Shown here piece after piece: positions 42,408-50,209 of a stretch of 64,000 nucleotides of DNA (position 1 is the stretch's first letter; every line of letters begins with the position of its first letter). The stretch is from assembly GCA_027022365.1 (NCBI GenBank), contig JALVYU010000026.1, positions 62,001 through 126,000 of the forward strand. The letters are read 5' to 3'. Position numbers and translations under genes: made by a program. The notes beneath the pieces are model-generated. The model did not search any database. It saw only the letters and a list, made by a program, of their open reading frames with translations, and was not told where the DNA came from. Source of the stretch: Desulfurococcales archaeon. GTDB taxonomy: Archaea; Thermoproteota; Thermoprotei_A; Sulfolobales; Desulfurococcaceae.

Positions 42408-43532
42408 TCTTGGCAGGGCTGTTGCTCCGCGGTAAATGTATCTCCCCAGCTTGATTCCTGCTTTTACTCCATAGCCGGGGCCTAGACCCGTTGCCCCACT
42501 ACCAGCGGCACTAGCTAGGATGTATCCCCTGAATACCCTCACGGCAGGGTAGACCGTGTACCCTAGTAGTGCTGAAGCGGCAAAGCTCGCGAAACCGCTG
42601 CGGCCGACGAACATTGGTGCTATGAGTGGTATTGTTAGGCTCGCGATAGCTATCATTACTTTGACGATTGCATCCTCGAGGCTTGAGCCCGGAATACCCA
42701 TTGCTATTGCAGAGGCCACAGCGATCATTGAACCGGCTACGAGCTGAACCAGTGTTAGGGCTATCAGGGTCTCGATAAGCATAGCGGCTATCCTGTTTAT
42801 CTTGGGGATGAGGCTTAGGACGAGGAGTATCGGGAGAATAGCCGCCAGGGTAGCTACCGCCAGTATCCTCACGGCCCCGGCTACGGCTACCACGAGTATG
42901 AAGAGGAGTATCAACGGGTCAATGATGATGGCCAGCCCGCCTATGCTCCCGAAGCCTATACCGAGATACCATGACAACGTATCGGGCGGGCATAGATAAT
43001 ACGTTATGGCTGACAACAAGTGGACGGAGTACTCGTAGAGAAGCATGGATAGGGGTATGAGTACGGCTATCCAGAGACTCTTCTTAACCATGAGCATGCC
43101 CTCGCCCTCCCTGATCAACCCGAAGCTCTCCAGCCCAATAGATAATGCACCGAGGACTATGGGCAGAGATAGAAGGACATAGGCTACGAGCTTAGTCTTC
43201 TCATACAACATCAGCATCTCCGGTACACGGACCTCGTACCAGGAAACATTCTTTACCGGGCCCCAATCCGCATACTCCGGAATAGGGTTCCCTGGGACAG
43301 GCTTAGACGGAGCCCTCAGCAACGGGCCGACGGCTCCCCAGAAAGCACTGTTAAGCTGGCCTGCGAGCCACTTGAAAGCGGATAGTATGGCCTCCTTAAT
43401 CTTGTTGATGATGTCCTCGATAGGGTTCCCTGAGGGCTGAGACTCAAACCCGTACCCATAAACGCCTCCGGCGGGTCCAAGAACGATCAGCAGGGCTAAA
43501 AGGACCGCGAAACCCCTCATAATACGCCCCAA
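42315..43532 (-). CDS. Polytopic VirB6/TrbL/CedA-like membrane protein of DNA transfer system
   Basis: 405 residues with a signal sequence (1-26), an amphipathic region (IINKIKEAILSAFKWLAGQL) and about seven transmembrane helices between 115 and 345. The long hydrophobic run IIDPLILLFILVVAVAGAVR is followed by the Gly/Ala-rich ASLTIPLIAPMFVGRSGFAS, and a basic cytosolic tail ends the protein. Signal plus extracellular loop plus clustered helices is the plan of VirB6/TrbL pore proteins and CedA. Sequence is too variable for certain naming; gene order with the ATPase and pilins supports it. Confidence 0.62.
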   Translation of the reverse strand: MGRIMRGFAVLLALLIVLGPAGGVYGYGFESQPSGNPIEDIINKIKEAILSAFKWLAGQLNSAFWGAVGPLLRAPSKPVPGNPIPEYADWGPVKNVSWYEVRVPEMLMLYEKTKLVAYVLLSLPIVLGALSIGLESFGLIREGEGMLMVKKSLWIAVLIPLSMLLYEYSVHLLSAITYYLCPPDTLSWYLGIGFGSIGGLAIIIDPLILLFILVVAVAGAVRILAVATLAAILPILLVLSLIPKINRIAAMLIETLIALTLVQLVAGSMIAVASAIAMGIPGSSLEDAIVKVMIAIASLTIPLIAPMFVGRSGFASFAASALLGYTVYPAVRVFRGYILASAAGSGATGLGPGYGVKAGIKLGRYIYRGATALPRLPRIIRTRYESYQFERHWDKDLYNTYEKSG

Positions 43533-43583
43533 AAAGAAACAGCTTGGAGAAAGGATATAGTAACAGAACGGTAAAAAACCGTG

Positions 43584-43991
43584 TCAGTTCAGGCTATAAA
43601 GGAAAACATTTGAACCCGTAACAACGACTACTCTGTCAGGAAATCCATATTTTTCGGGAACATACAGCGTTATCTCCCTAACCATCCCCGGCTCCACGGT
43701 TACGGATACTGCCACGGAGTACCCCGGCACACCGAGCTTAACTATCCTGGCCTCCTCCCACCCGGCATTGTATATCCAGAGCTTGACAACATAGTGTCTA
43801 TTCTCGTAAGCTACACTATAGTCCGCCAAGACGAGCCTGACAGTTTTAGCGTGTGCTTCAAGGCCTATAAGGGAGCCGATGCCCGAAAACCCTCTCGCCT
43901 TCGAGAAGAGTATAGGGTAGGCTAGAGCGAATCCAGCAATGGTTATCCCTATGAGAACGATTGCCGCCACAACGTTTGATACGGCCTTCAA
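43584..43991 (-). CDS. Archaeal pilin-like protein (135 aa)
   Basis: Begins MKAVSNVVAAIVLIGITIAG, the short basic start followed directly by a hydrophobic helix typical of archaeal type IV pilin N-terminal (Pilin_N/DUF1628) proteins. A beta-sandwich-like rest follows (YVVKLWIYNAGWEEARIVKL). Stands four bases after another pilin-like gene and is likely co-transcribed with it and the polytopic protein downstream. Confidence 0.75.
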   Translation of the reverse strand: MKAVSNVVAAIVLIGITIAGFALAYPILFSKARGFSGIGSLIGLEAHAKTVRLVLADYSVAYENRHYVVKLWIYNAGWEEARIVKLGVPGYSVAVSVTVEPGMVREITLYVPEKYGFPDRVVVVTGSNVFLYSLN

Positions 43992-43994
43992 GGC

Positions 43995-44501
43995 TCACCC
44001 TACTCCTCTCCTGCACATAATGTTGACGGACACAGTCTTCGTGTTGCCGTAGGGATCCGAGTAGGTTATCTTGACAACATATGTTTTCCCTACACCTATG
44101 TCCTGCTTGTCCAGGGTGAAGGTCCATGTATCACTGTATGTCTCGCCGGGAAGTATCTGCTTCCCCACGTTGATCGTGTACCTGGTCCCCCACTGCCCCT
44201 GGCTATCCGTCCCAATGATCTCTATCTTCGTTATGGTGGCGGGATCCGTGCCCGAGTTAGCCAGCTTAACGCTCACCATGTAGTCGTACTCGGTCTTCCA
44301 CTGCCACCCCTGCTTAACCCTGCTGGTGCCCAGATAGTATAGCTCGACGCCGCTGACCGCTATGGCTGCTCCCTTAGGGTTGCTACTCTTTATCGTCGTG
44401 GTCATGTAGTAGCCCAGCAGCAATGCACCCGCTATAGCCACACCTATCAAGACCACGGCCGCTATGACGGGGCTTATAGCCTTCATCCTCTTCCTACCCA
44501 T
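43995..44501 (-). CDS. Archaeal pilin-like protein (168 aa)
   Basis: ATG 44501 (MGRKRMKAISPVIAAVVLIG) with GGGTG upstream; the frame is open six residues further. It has a basic class III-type signal, a hydrophobic helix (to about 31), and a beta-rich extracellular domain with MVSVKLANSGTDPATITKIE and ILPGETYSDTWTFTL. The family is assembled on or anchored in the envelope by pilin peptidase. First of three transfer-related genes on this strand and divergent from the DUF457-like gene. Confidence 0.75.
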   Translation of the reverse strand: MGRKRMKAISPVIAAVVLIGVAIAGALLLGYYMTTTIKSSNPKGAAIAVSGVELYYLGTSRVKQGWQWKTEYDYMVSVKLANSGTDPATITKIEIIGTDSQGQWGTRYTINVGKQILPGETYSDTWTFTLDKQDIGVGKTYVVKITYSDPYGNTKTVSVNIMCRRGVG

Positions 44502-44602
44502 AGAGGGCACCCGGTACAAGATACGTGGTAAAAGACATAGTTACGTATCATGAATGCTCCGTAACTATTCCTCGCCACAACGCTCATAGCGGGAGAGAAG
44601 GT

Positions 44603-45100
44603 ATGGCCAAGCTACTAGCACACCAGATCCTGGGACTAGCGGTAGCCTACTATGTCCTAAGACCAGGAGACCTCGTGCAGGCATTCATATATGGAGGCCT
44701 AGCCCTATTAGGCTCCGTGACTCCTGATCTGGACGGGTTGCGTAAACACCGGGCAACCCTCCACAACATATTCGCCCTCATCCTGGCCGGACTAACGATA
44801 TATATGGTTCTTAATACTGTTGAAGCCCTGAACATGGCTCCGGTAAACCTGTATCCGGCCAGTTCAGCTGTAGCCTACATACTAGCCTATCTAAGCCACC
44901 TACTAGCCGATATACCGACTGGATCCGGAGTAGCAATTCTCTATCCACTATCTAATAAGAAGATCGGAATACTAGGCCTCAAATACGACAATATGGTGTA
45001 CAACGGTTTACTGGTAGCCCTAGCTACTCTGCTCCTCTACTCGTTCTTCACCAATGCACTGACCCCTTATTATACTATAAGGGATTGGTTTATCCCCTGA
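44603..45100 (+). CDS. DUF457/YdjM-like membrane-bound metal-dependent hydrolase
   Basis: ATG 44603 with GGGAGAGAAGG upstream is chosen over an upstream ATG at 44525 whose 26 residues do not fit the family. The 165-residue protein has about four transmembrane helices and the family's metal-ligand pattern: LLAHQILG, SVTPDLDGLRKHRATLHNI, then YLSHLLADIPTGSGVAILYP and a closing KIGILGL. Relatives are inner-membrane hydrolases of unknown substrate. Element-borne. Confidence 0.75.
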   Translation: MAKLLAHQILGLAVAYYVLRPGDLVQAFIYGGLALLGSVTPDLDGLRKHRATLHNIFALILAGLTIYMVLNTVEALNMAPVNLYPASSAVAYILAYLSHLLADIPTGSGVAILYPLSNKKIGILGLKYDNMVYNGLLVALATLLLYSFFTNALTPYYTIRDWFIP

Positions 45101-45210
45101 ACCAAGCATTCATGGTATGTACCCCAACGGCTACCGAGAAAAGCTTGAGGCCTAGTTGTTGAAGCAACTATGTATCCAGGATTCCTAGGTCATGAAAGGG
45201 GTGAAAAGAT

Positions 45211-45438
45211 ATGGGCTTGGTCGTGGTCAGGACCTCTCTAGACCTTGAAAAGCTGGCCAGGCGACTGAAAAAACTCGGGTACGAGGAGATAACGCCAGGA
45301 GACCTCGCAGAGCTCTTCGGCACAAACAGGATTTGGGCGGGGAAGATACTCGCCAGGATGGAGGAGCTCGGTCTGGTGGAGAGGCTGAACTCCCGTAAGG
45401 CCAGGCCGGCAAAGTACAGGATCATTGTAAACCAGTAA
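45211..45438 (+). CDS. Winged-helix regulator (75 aa)
   Basis: LKKLGYEEITPGDLAELFGT and NRIWAGKILARMEELGLVER form a helix-turn-helix, and SRKARPAKYRIIVNQ the wing. ATG at 45211. It precedes the small pilin gene by 42 bases and may control it. One of five winged-helix proteins in this element. Confidence 0.72.
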   Translation: MGLVVVRTSLDLEKLARRLKKLGYEEITPGDLAELFGTNRIWAGKILARMEELGLVERLNSRKARPAKYRIIVNQ

Positions 45439-45480
45439 CTATGCAGGAAGTAGCCCGGGAAGTATTAACGGTGCACGGGC

Positions 45481-45813
45481 TTGAGGCTGTGGGTAAAATT
45501 TAAGAAGATATCCCGGCTCATACCGCTGTGGCTGGCCACTGGTTTATCGGCGGTGGCCTACGCCCAGGGAGGGGAGGCCCCGCCCGAGGAACTCACGGAA
45601 ATGGTCGACAAGATCCTGAGCCTGCTACAGTACATAGGGGTAGCAGTGCTTATAGGAGGAATGATCTATGCGGGGATTCAGCTCGCGGCGGCAGACACAC
45701 CGGAGGAGCAGGCCCGGGCAAAGAAGAGGATAGCAGCAATACTCCTAGCAGGAGCCATAATGGCTTTAGCCAAGCCTATAGTGAGCTGGCTCACCGGATT
45801 GAATCCGCCCTAA
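45481..45813 (+). CDS. VirB2/TrbC/CedA1-like small pilin
   Basis: 110 residues, TTG start. It has a signal peptide ending near AQGG (about residue 30), a short loop, then a first hydrophobic helix (ILSLLQYIGVAVLIGGMIYA). A positively charged turn (EEQARAKKRI) and a second hydrophobic helix (AAILLAGAIMALAKPIVSWL) follow. This helix-charged loop-helix plan is that of conjugative pilins and the crenarchaeal CedA1. Together with the ATPase and polytopic protein it points to a DNA transfer pilus. Confidence 0.72.
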   Translation: MRLWVKFKKISRLIPLWLATGLSAVAYAQGGEAPPEELTEMVDKILSLLQYIGVAVLIGGMIYAGIQLAAADTPEEQARAKKRIAAILLAGAIMALAKPIVSWLTGLNPP

Positions 45814-45914
45814 CTCCCTTTATTTTTCTCCGACTCTATAATTTACTTTTATGTCATTAGAGTAAACCATAATATATTCTCAGCAATATATCATATCAGG
45901 GGAGGGGAGTAGCC

Positions 45915-46358
45915 CTGAGAGAGCCTACGGGAGATGTTAAGGTTAAGAAGCTGGGGAGACAGCTTCTAATCAATATTCCTAGAGACGTAGTGGCTCATCT
46001 TGGCATGAAGCCGGGCTCCTTGGAAATAGTGTTGATGACCAGTGATAAGATTGTGCTTAGACGGGGCATGGGCCCGGTCAGGGTAGTGGATGTGGGGAGG
46101 GGGAAGCTGAGACTGTATATTGGTGAGGATAAAGCCCCCTTCAAAGAAGGAGAGCGGGTCCTGGTAACGGTCCAGGACGATAAGCTGGTGGTCAAGCGTA
46201 TAGACTACTACGTCGTGAAGCCGACCAAAGGGCGGGGACAGTACAGGGTAAACATACCCTGGGAACTAGCAGAGAAAACCGGCCTGGATAAGTATCGATT
46301 AGTCAAAATATATAGTGATGGAAAAAGGGTAGTGCTGGAGCCTTTCGCCGAGATATAA
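45915..46358 (+). CDS. AbrB/SpoVT-like double-domain DNA-binding protein
   Basis: Two swapped-hairpin AbrB units: VKVKKLGRQLLINIPRDVVA with HLGMKPGSLEIVLMTSDKIV, and YYVVKPTKGRGQYRVNIPWE with KTGLDKYRLVKIYSDGKRVV. The first unit begins upstream of the first GTG (45990). The only fitting start with a ribosome site (GGAGGGGAG, 45901-45909) is CTG at 45915, giving 147 residues. Starting at GTG 45990 would delete half of the first domain. Likely a transcriptional switch of the element. Confidence 0.7.
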   Translation: MREPTGDVKVKKLGRQLLINIPRDVVAHLGMKPGSLEIVLMTSDKIVLRRGMGPVRVVDVGRGKLRLYIGEDKAPFKEGERVLVTVQDDKLVVKRIDYYVVKPTKGRGQYRVNIPWELAEKTGLDKYRLVKIYSDGKRVVLEPFAEI

Positions 46359-46363
46359 TAAAT

Positions 46364-46416
46364 ATTATGTGTTAAGGGCATAATATTTAAATAATATTAT
46401 GTCCTAAACACATAAT
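46364..46416. promoter_or_regulatory. 24-bp inverted repeat flanking a TATA-like centre upstream of HEPN/NTase genes
   Basis: The left arm (46364-46387, starting ATTATGTGTTAAGG) and right arm (46393-46416, ending CACATAAT) are complementary over 24 positions with about two mismatches, with TTTAAAT-like sequence at the centre. A near-perfect palindrome over the promoter right before a toxin-antitoxin-like pair suggests autoregulation by the pair or by the adjacent AbrB protein. Confidence 0.65.
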
Positions 46417-46418
46417 GG

Positions 46419-46808
46419 TTGAGAATATTGGAACAGTGGAGAAAATACTTGGAAGCCGCTAAGAGATTCTTAAGATCAGCCGAGAAAATCCTAGATGAAT
46501 CACCAGAAGCAGTACCGCTATTAGCTCATAGAGCATTAGAACACATGATCATGGCTCTCTCATACTACTATACCCCAGAAGAAGCAAACTTACTCAACAC
46601 CCACGGCCGTAGGAGGAGCTGGATAACACGAATGATCCACCAGGGAAAAATACCATACAGACTCCTATCAATATTCGATGAGCTAACGAGGATCTATAAG
46701 AGGAGCACATATTTATTAGAGAACGGAGAACTAGCAAGGAGATCCCTAGAACTCGCCAAAGAGGCTTTGGAGAATATAAAGGAATCATTAAAGGGCGGCA
46801 CAGAATGA
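46419..46808 (+). CDS. HEPN-domain protein
   Basis: 129 residues, TTG start. Helical HEPN fold with WRKYLEAAKRFLRSAEKILD, VPLLAHRALEHMIMALSYYY, and RSTYLLENGELARRSLELAK. The ribonuclease motif R-x4-6-H of active HEPN toxins is not seen (only R-x3-H in HRALEH and no His after RSTY), so it may be a binding partner or an inactive form. It overlaps the start of the nucleotidyltransferase by four bases, the standard HEPN-MNT arrangement. Confidence 0.8.
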   Translation: MRILEQWRKYLEAAKRFLRSAEKILDESPEAVPLLAHRALEHMIMALSYYYTPEEANLLNTHGRRRSWITRMIHQGKIPYRLLSIFDELTRIYKRSTYLLENGELARRSLELAKEALENIKESLKGGTE

Positions 46809-47413
46809 GTCTCCCCACCAACATATTGATAGGGATCCTCCGAGAGATAACCAAGGAAATAATCCGAGAATGCAGAAACGTATACCAGGTCATACTCTAC
46901 GGTAGCTACGCCCGCGGAGATGCAGGTCCTAAGAGCGATGTAGACCTCCTAATAGTATCGGAGGACCCGAGAATATGCGAGGAAAAAACTATGAGAATAG
47001 GGGCTGAAAAAGGACTATCAATACTTCAACCAGTAGCTATCTCACCAGACGAACTAACTGAGCCCGAGAAGAAGAAACTATATCTTAATGCCCTACTAGA
47101 AGGCCTACTACTCTACCAGTCCCCAGCATCAGAACCAGTCAAGACAGCACCCCCAAAATACAAACCATACCTAATCATAAAATATAGAGCACCACCAGAA
47201 CACCGGAGAAAACTCACTGGCACAACAGTCGTTCAAAGAGGCCACAAGATGAGAGCACGAGGACTCATAGAAAAAATGGGAGGAATAAGATTAGGGCCCG
47301 GAGTATTCATGATAGAATACACGAAATGGCCACCACTAGAACTAATCATGCAAAAACTAAGAGTAGAATACAAGATAAAACACATAATACTAGCCAAAAC
47401 AGATTTCATATAA
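46805..47413 (+). CDS. Minimal nucleotidyltransferase (MNT) with extra C-terminal domain
   Basis: 202 residues. The N-terminal half is a pol-beta-type nucleotidyltransferase with VILYGSYARGDAGPKSDVDL: the GSx10DxD signature is intact. The C-terminal half (about 108-202; YLIIKYRAPPEHRRKLTG, GHKMRARGLIEKMGGIRLGP) is an added basic domain not found in usual MNT proteins and may bind RNA. Coupled to the HEPN gene. In known pairs the MNT protein silences HEPN by AMP transfer. Confidence 0.78.
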   Translation: MSLPTNILIGILREITKEIIRECRNVYQVILYGSYARGDAGPKSDVDLLIVSEDPRICEEKTMRIGAEKGLSILQPVAISPDELTEPEKKKLYLNALLEGLLLYQSPASEPVKTAPPKYKPYLIIKYRAPPEHRRKLTGTTVVQRGHKMRARGLIEKMGGIRLGPGVFMIEYTKWPPLELIMQKLRVEYKIKHIILAKTDFI

Positions 47414-47423
47414 AAGTATATGA

Positions 47424-47768
47424 TTTAAATGTGAAGCAAACGGCTTTTCCACGGATCACGAGTATGTAGCCATAGCTACAGCGTGGAAAGGCGGAGCACG
47501 AAGGGAAAACCGTGACTGGAGCAGGTTCACCTATGGGATAAGGATAGGAAGGCGCGGTAGAGACGCCCTATTCAGCAGAGCCTGGAGCTACGTCGAGCTA
47601 ATCATTGAGGATAAGTACCGTATAAGCGTGGAGATAACGGATTCATTCTGGAGAAAATGCTCAGAGCTCAGGCACGAGTTCTTTAAACACTACTTCAGAG
47701 AAAAAGAATATAATCCATGGCCCAAAAGGAAACCCACCAAAATTCATGCTCGTACATGTAAGGGATAA
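47424..47768 (+). pseudogene. Start-less coding remnant (about 114 codons)
   Basis: An open frame between TGA 47421 and TAA 47766-47768 has strongly protein-like content (HEYVAIATAWKGGARRENRD, YVELIIEDKYRISVEIT, LRHEFFKHYFREKEYNPWP) but no ATG, GTG or TTG near its beginning. It follows the MNT gene by ten bases and is probably an N-terminally truncated gene. Family unknown. Confidence 0.45.
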
Positions 47769-47902
47769 CGTGTTTAAGCTATACCCACTAGACTAGTATC
47801 AATGATCTCAATAGCTGGAAGATCACTACGCATTTTGGACACCGTTGATACGGAGATATAATGAAACATAGTTATATGTAATTCATTACCGTTGAACATA
47901 AT

Positions 47903-48553
47903 TTGTTACTCGACAATAATACAGTATATAGAGGCTTCCAGAGGCGTAGAAGAATTGAAGACAAAATATCTCGAAGCATGATTGAATCAAAGCTTATCCA
48001 ACTAGGTCTTGATAAGATAACATTTAAGAATACTAATCAATTTAAACGATCTAGAAATATCAGAGCAAAGATCTCAAAATTGAAGAAAGAACTCCGTCGG
48101 AAAGGCTTATCAAAAGAAGAAATTGAAAAACATGTTGAAGAGCTAAAAGATAAAGAGGAGGAAAAACTCCGGAGAAGAGTAGTCGGATTAATAGCTGATA
48201 TAGTATACAAACTTATCCGTGGAGGAACAACCAGTAAGCGGCTTACAAGGATCCCTTATTATAAGAAATGGTATTTAGAGAAATACCTAGACTTCCTAAT
48301 ACACCAAGGCATGATTAAAGCCATATACAGAGGGCCGCGGCCCAAAGAATTCGAAGATGAGAGATGCAGAAGGGTGCGTTCTATACCTGGGGATCCTTGG
48401 GATAAAGACCCTTATAGAAGCGGAGAGCTGAAGATATGGCTCTTTTACACGACAGGTAATAAGACTCTTAGAGAGAAGAGACTGAAATGCTGGGCACCAT
48501 ATATAGTGATTGATTTCTCTCCGCTAATAGATAGAGTTTCCGGTGATAAATAG
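47903..48553 (+). CDS. Hypothetical basic protein (216 aa)
   Basis: TTG at 47903. Highly charged: a coiled-coil segment (RAKISKLKKELRRKGLSKEE, about 53-85), then a helix-turn-helix-like YKLIRGGTTSKRLTRIPYYK and a C-terminal region with spaced Cys (ERCRRVRS, RLKCWAP). Possibly a nucleic-acid-binding protein. It ends three bases before the convergent membrane gene. Last gene of the accessory block. Confidence 0.5.
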   Translation: MLLDNNTVYRGFQRRRRIEDKISRSMIESKLIQLGLDKITFKNTNQFKRSRNIRAKISKLKKELRRKGLSKEEIEKHVEELKDKEEEKLRRRVVGLIADIVYKLIRGGTTSKRLTRIPYYKKWYLEKYLDFLIHQGMIKAIYRGPRPKEFEDERCRRVRSIPGDPWDKDPYRSGELKIWLFYTTGNKTLREKRLKCWAPYIVIDFSPLIDRVSGDK

Positions 48554-48556
48554 GTT

Positions 48557-48991
48557 TCAGAGAAAGCTTCTGATTATTTCTTCGGCTAGAGGCTGGATGG
48601 TGTAGAACGCTATAATAGATACTACTATGACTATAATTGCTCTTAGAGTATTTCTCACTGTAAAATCTATTGTTTTACTGGTAAGGACAGCTAGTGCTAT
48701 GGAGGAGAGTAGCATAGACGATTTTATCTCGTTCAACAGATCGGATTCGATGCTTACCGAACCTATGGGAACTAGATCGGTGAGTTCACTGCTAACATTG
48801 ACTCCCGAAGCGAAGCTGGTGCTCAGCCCTGTTACTAGTGAAACTGTTAATACCAGCATTACCGGGGTGGTGTAGGCTAGGAGCTGCAATACCTGACGGA
48901 CACCGAGATCCCCTATAAACGGAAAGCTGAACAGTGGTTGCATCCACCAAGGTTCGTCATCAACTGCTGGAACTCTAACTTCTCTAGGCAT
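48557..48991 (-). CDS. Hypothetical membrane protein (144 aa)
   Basis: Three hydrophobic helices (about 32-60, 90-105, 115-135) around an extracellular Ser/Val-rich loop (SFASGVNVSSELTDLVPIG). N-terminal MPREVRVPAVDDEPWW is cytosolic and acidic. Function unknown; convergent with the previous gene. Upstream 143 bases lead to the tRNA-Tyr gene. Confidence 0.58.
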   Translation of the reverse strand: MPREVRVPAVDDEPWWMQPLFSFPFIGDLGVRQVLQLLAYTTPVMLVLTVSLVTGLSTSFASGVNVSSELTDLVPIGSVSIESDLLNEIKSSMLLSSIALAVLTSKTIDFTVRNTLRAIIVIVVSIIAFYTIQPLAEEIIRSFL

Positions 48992-49134
48992 TAACTATAC
49001 CAATATAGGTGAGAACGCCAAGAGTATAGTAGCAGATCATAAATAAAGCGTTATAGCCGTCAACAGATCAATAATAATCTGTAAATTCCTGAGAGGCGAG
49101 AAAGCTTGAGGGGAGAGACCCGAACTAAAATATA

Positions 49135-49292
49135 TGGTCCCGCGGGGGGGACTTGAACCCCCGACCACCCGGTATCTGCGAGCCACGCCGCCCCGCCTTC
49201 ATCCAGGCCCGATCATTCACGGGCCGGTATGGCGGGTGGGGGGCTCGGCTTCCCCACTACAGCCGGGCGCTCTGCCGCTGAGCTACCGCGGG
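49135..49292 (-). tRNA. tRNA-Tyr (GTA) with 83-nt intron
   Basis: The acceptor CCCGCGG pairs with CCGCGGG with the C1-G72 pair typical of archaeal tRNA-Tyr, discriminator A and encoded CCA (49135-49137). T arm is GGGGG-TTCAAGT-CCCCC and the anticodon stem CCCGG/CCGGG. The anticodon loop C-T-GTA-G is interrupted after position 37 by an intron of about 83 bases containing a GGCCCG/CGGGCC hairpin. Confidence 0.92.
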
Positions 49293-49371
49293 ACCACCCA
49301 TTACTGTTCTAGTCTTATGGTGGGATTTATATTTTTGTGGTCTATTCTATTGTATCGTGTTGGTGTCTATT

Positions 49372-50028
49372 ATGGGGTCCATGATTTCGGAGAATATCGA
49401 CCGTGTTTTGCCCCGTGATATTGAGGAAATAGATAATGCTTTATCCGTGAAGGATGAGGTTCGCGAGGAAACCATCAGGATTACTCGGGATATTCTCCGG
49501 CTCAGTACCGAGGCTGTCAGAATGATTCATCTTAGAAGGTATGATGATGCACGTAAGAATATTGAGGCGGCCTCGCACCTAGTGTCTACATTAAAGGATT
49601 TGCTGCGGGAACACCCGGATCTCTACTATAGCGGGCTCGTCTATAATAGTGTATCAGAATATGCTGAGGCGAGGATATCGTATAGCTTGATCGTCGAGAA
49701 GAACATGCCGAGCTACAAGGAGCTAGATATACACTATGTACCGTATCTGCAGGGACTCGGAGACGTGATTGGGGAGCTGAGGAGACACGTCATAATGCTC
49801 CTTAATGAAGCAAGAATAGATGAGGCCAACGAATACGTCAATGTTATGGAGACTATATACTTGTGGCTACGAAAGCTGAACTATCCCGACGCCCTAGTGC
49901 CTGGGCTAAGACACAAAGTAGACGTCGCTAGGAGGCTGATCGAGGACACACGAGTATTACTATTGAACACTAGGAATGCACTCAAAGTATCACAGACTAT
50001 CGAGAAAATATTGGAGAACACAGGATAA
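49372..50028 (+). CDS. Translin-family RNA-binding/RNase protein
   Basis: The fold is an all-helical bundle of 218 residues, ATG 49372 with GGTG upstream (GTG 49357 is an alternative). Family features are DEVREETIRITRDILRLSTE, the acidic site residues in YSGLVYNSVSEYAEARISYS (the Q/SEYxEA signature with Glu pairs), and YVPYLQGLGDVIGELRRHVI. Translin/TRAX complexes bind and cleave single-stranded RNA, including tRNA fragments. It is flanked by two intron-containing tRNA genes, which may be coincidence. Confidence 0.82.
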   Translation: MGSMISENIDRVLPRDIEEIDNALSVKDEVREETIRITRDILRLSTEAVRMIHLRRYDDARKNIEAASHLVSTLKDLLREHPDLYYSGLVYNSVSEYAEARISYSLIVEKNMPSYKELDIHYVPYLQGLGDVIGELRRHVIMLLNEARIDEANEYVNVMETIYLWLRKLNYPDALVPGLRHKVDVARRLIEDTRVLLLNTRNALKVSQTIEKILENTG

Positions 50029-50042
50029 AACATGATGAGAAG

Positions 50043-50144
50043 TGGTGCGGCGGCCGGGATTTGAACCCGGGATCTCCGGCGCTCAACGGCAAGGACTACT
50101 GCCTTGGCAGGCCGGCGTCCTAGTCCAGGCTAGACGACCGCCGC
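50043..50144 (-). tRNA. tRNA-Gly (GCC) with intron of about 23 nt
   Basis: Acceptor GCGGCGG/CCGCCGC, discriminator A and encoded CCA (50043-50045). T arm CCGGG-TTCAAAT-CCCGG; anticodon stem CCGGC/GCCGG, loop C-T-GCC-A, then an intron after position 37. Confidence 0.93.
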
Positions 50145-50209
50145 GTATCCAGTGTATCCATGATTGTTCCAGGGGATATAAAATTGTTTTCGGGGTATCC
50201 CTAGAAAAA

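Noticed and set aside
15400-48600. CRISPR array or Cas genes
   Set aside because: No regularly spaced repeats of 24-37 bases and no Cas motifs were seen; the repeats found are short and few.
49134-49418. Open frame across 49.1-49.4 kb
   Set aside because: Reads through the tRNA-Tyr gene and its intron; the VPRGGLEPPT-type start is a well-known tRNA artefact.
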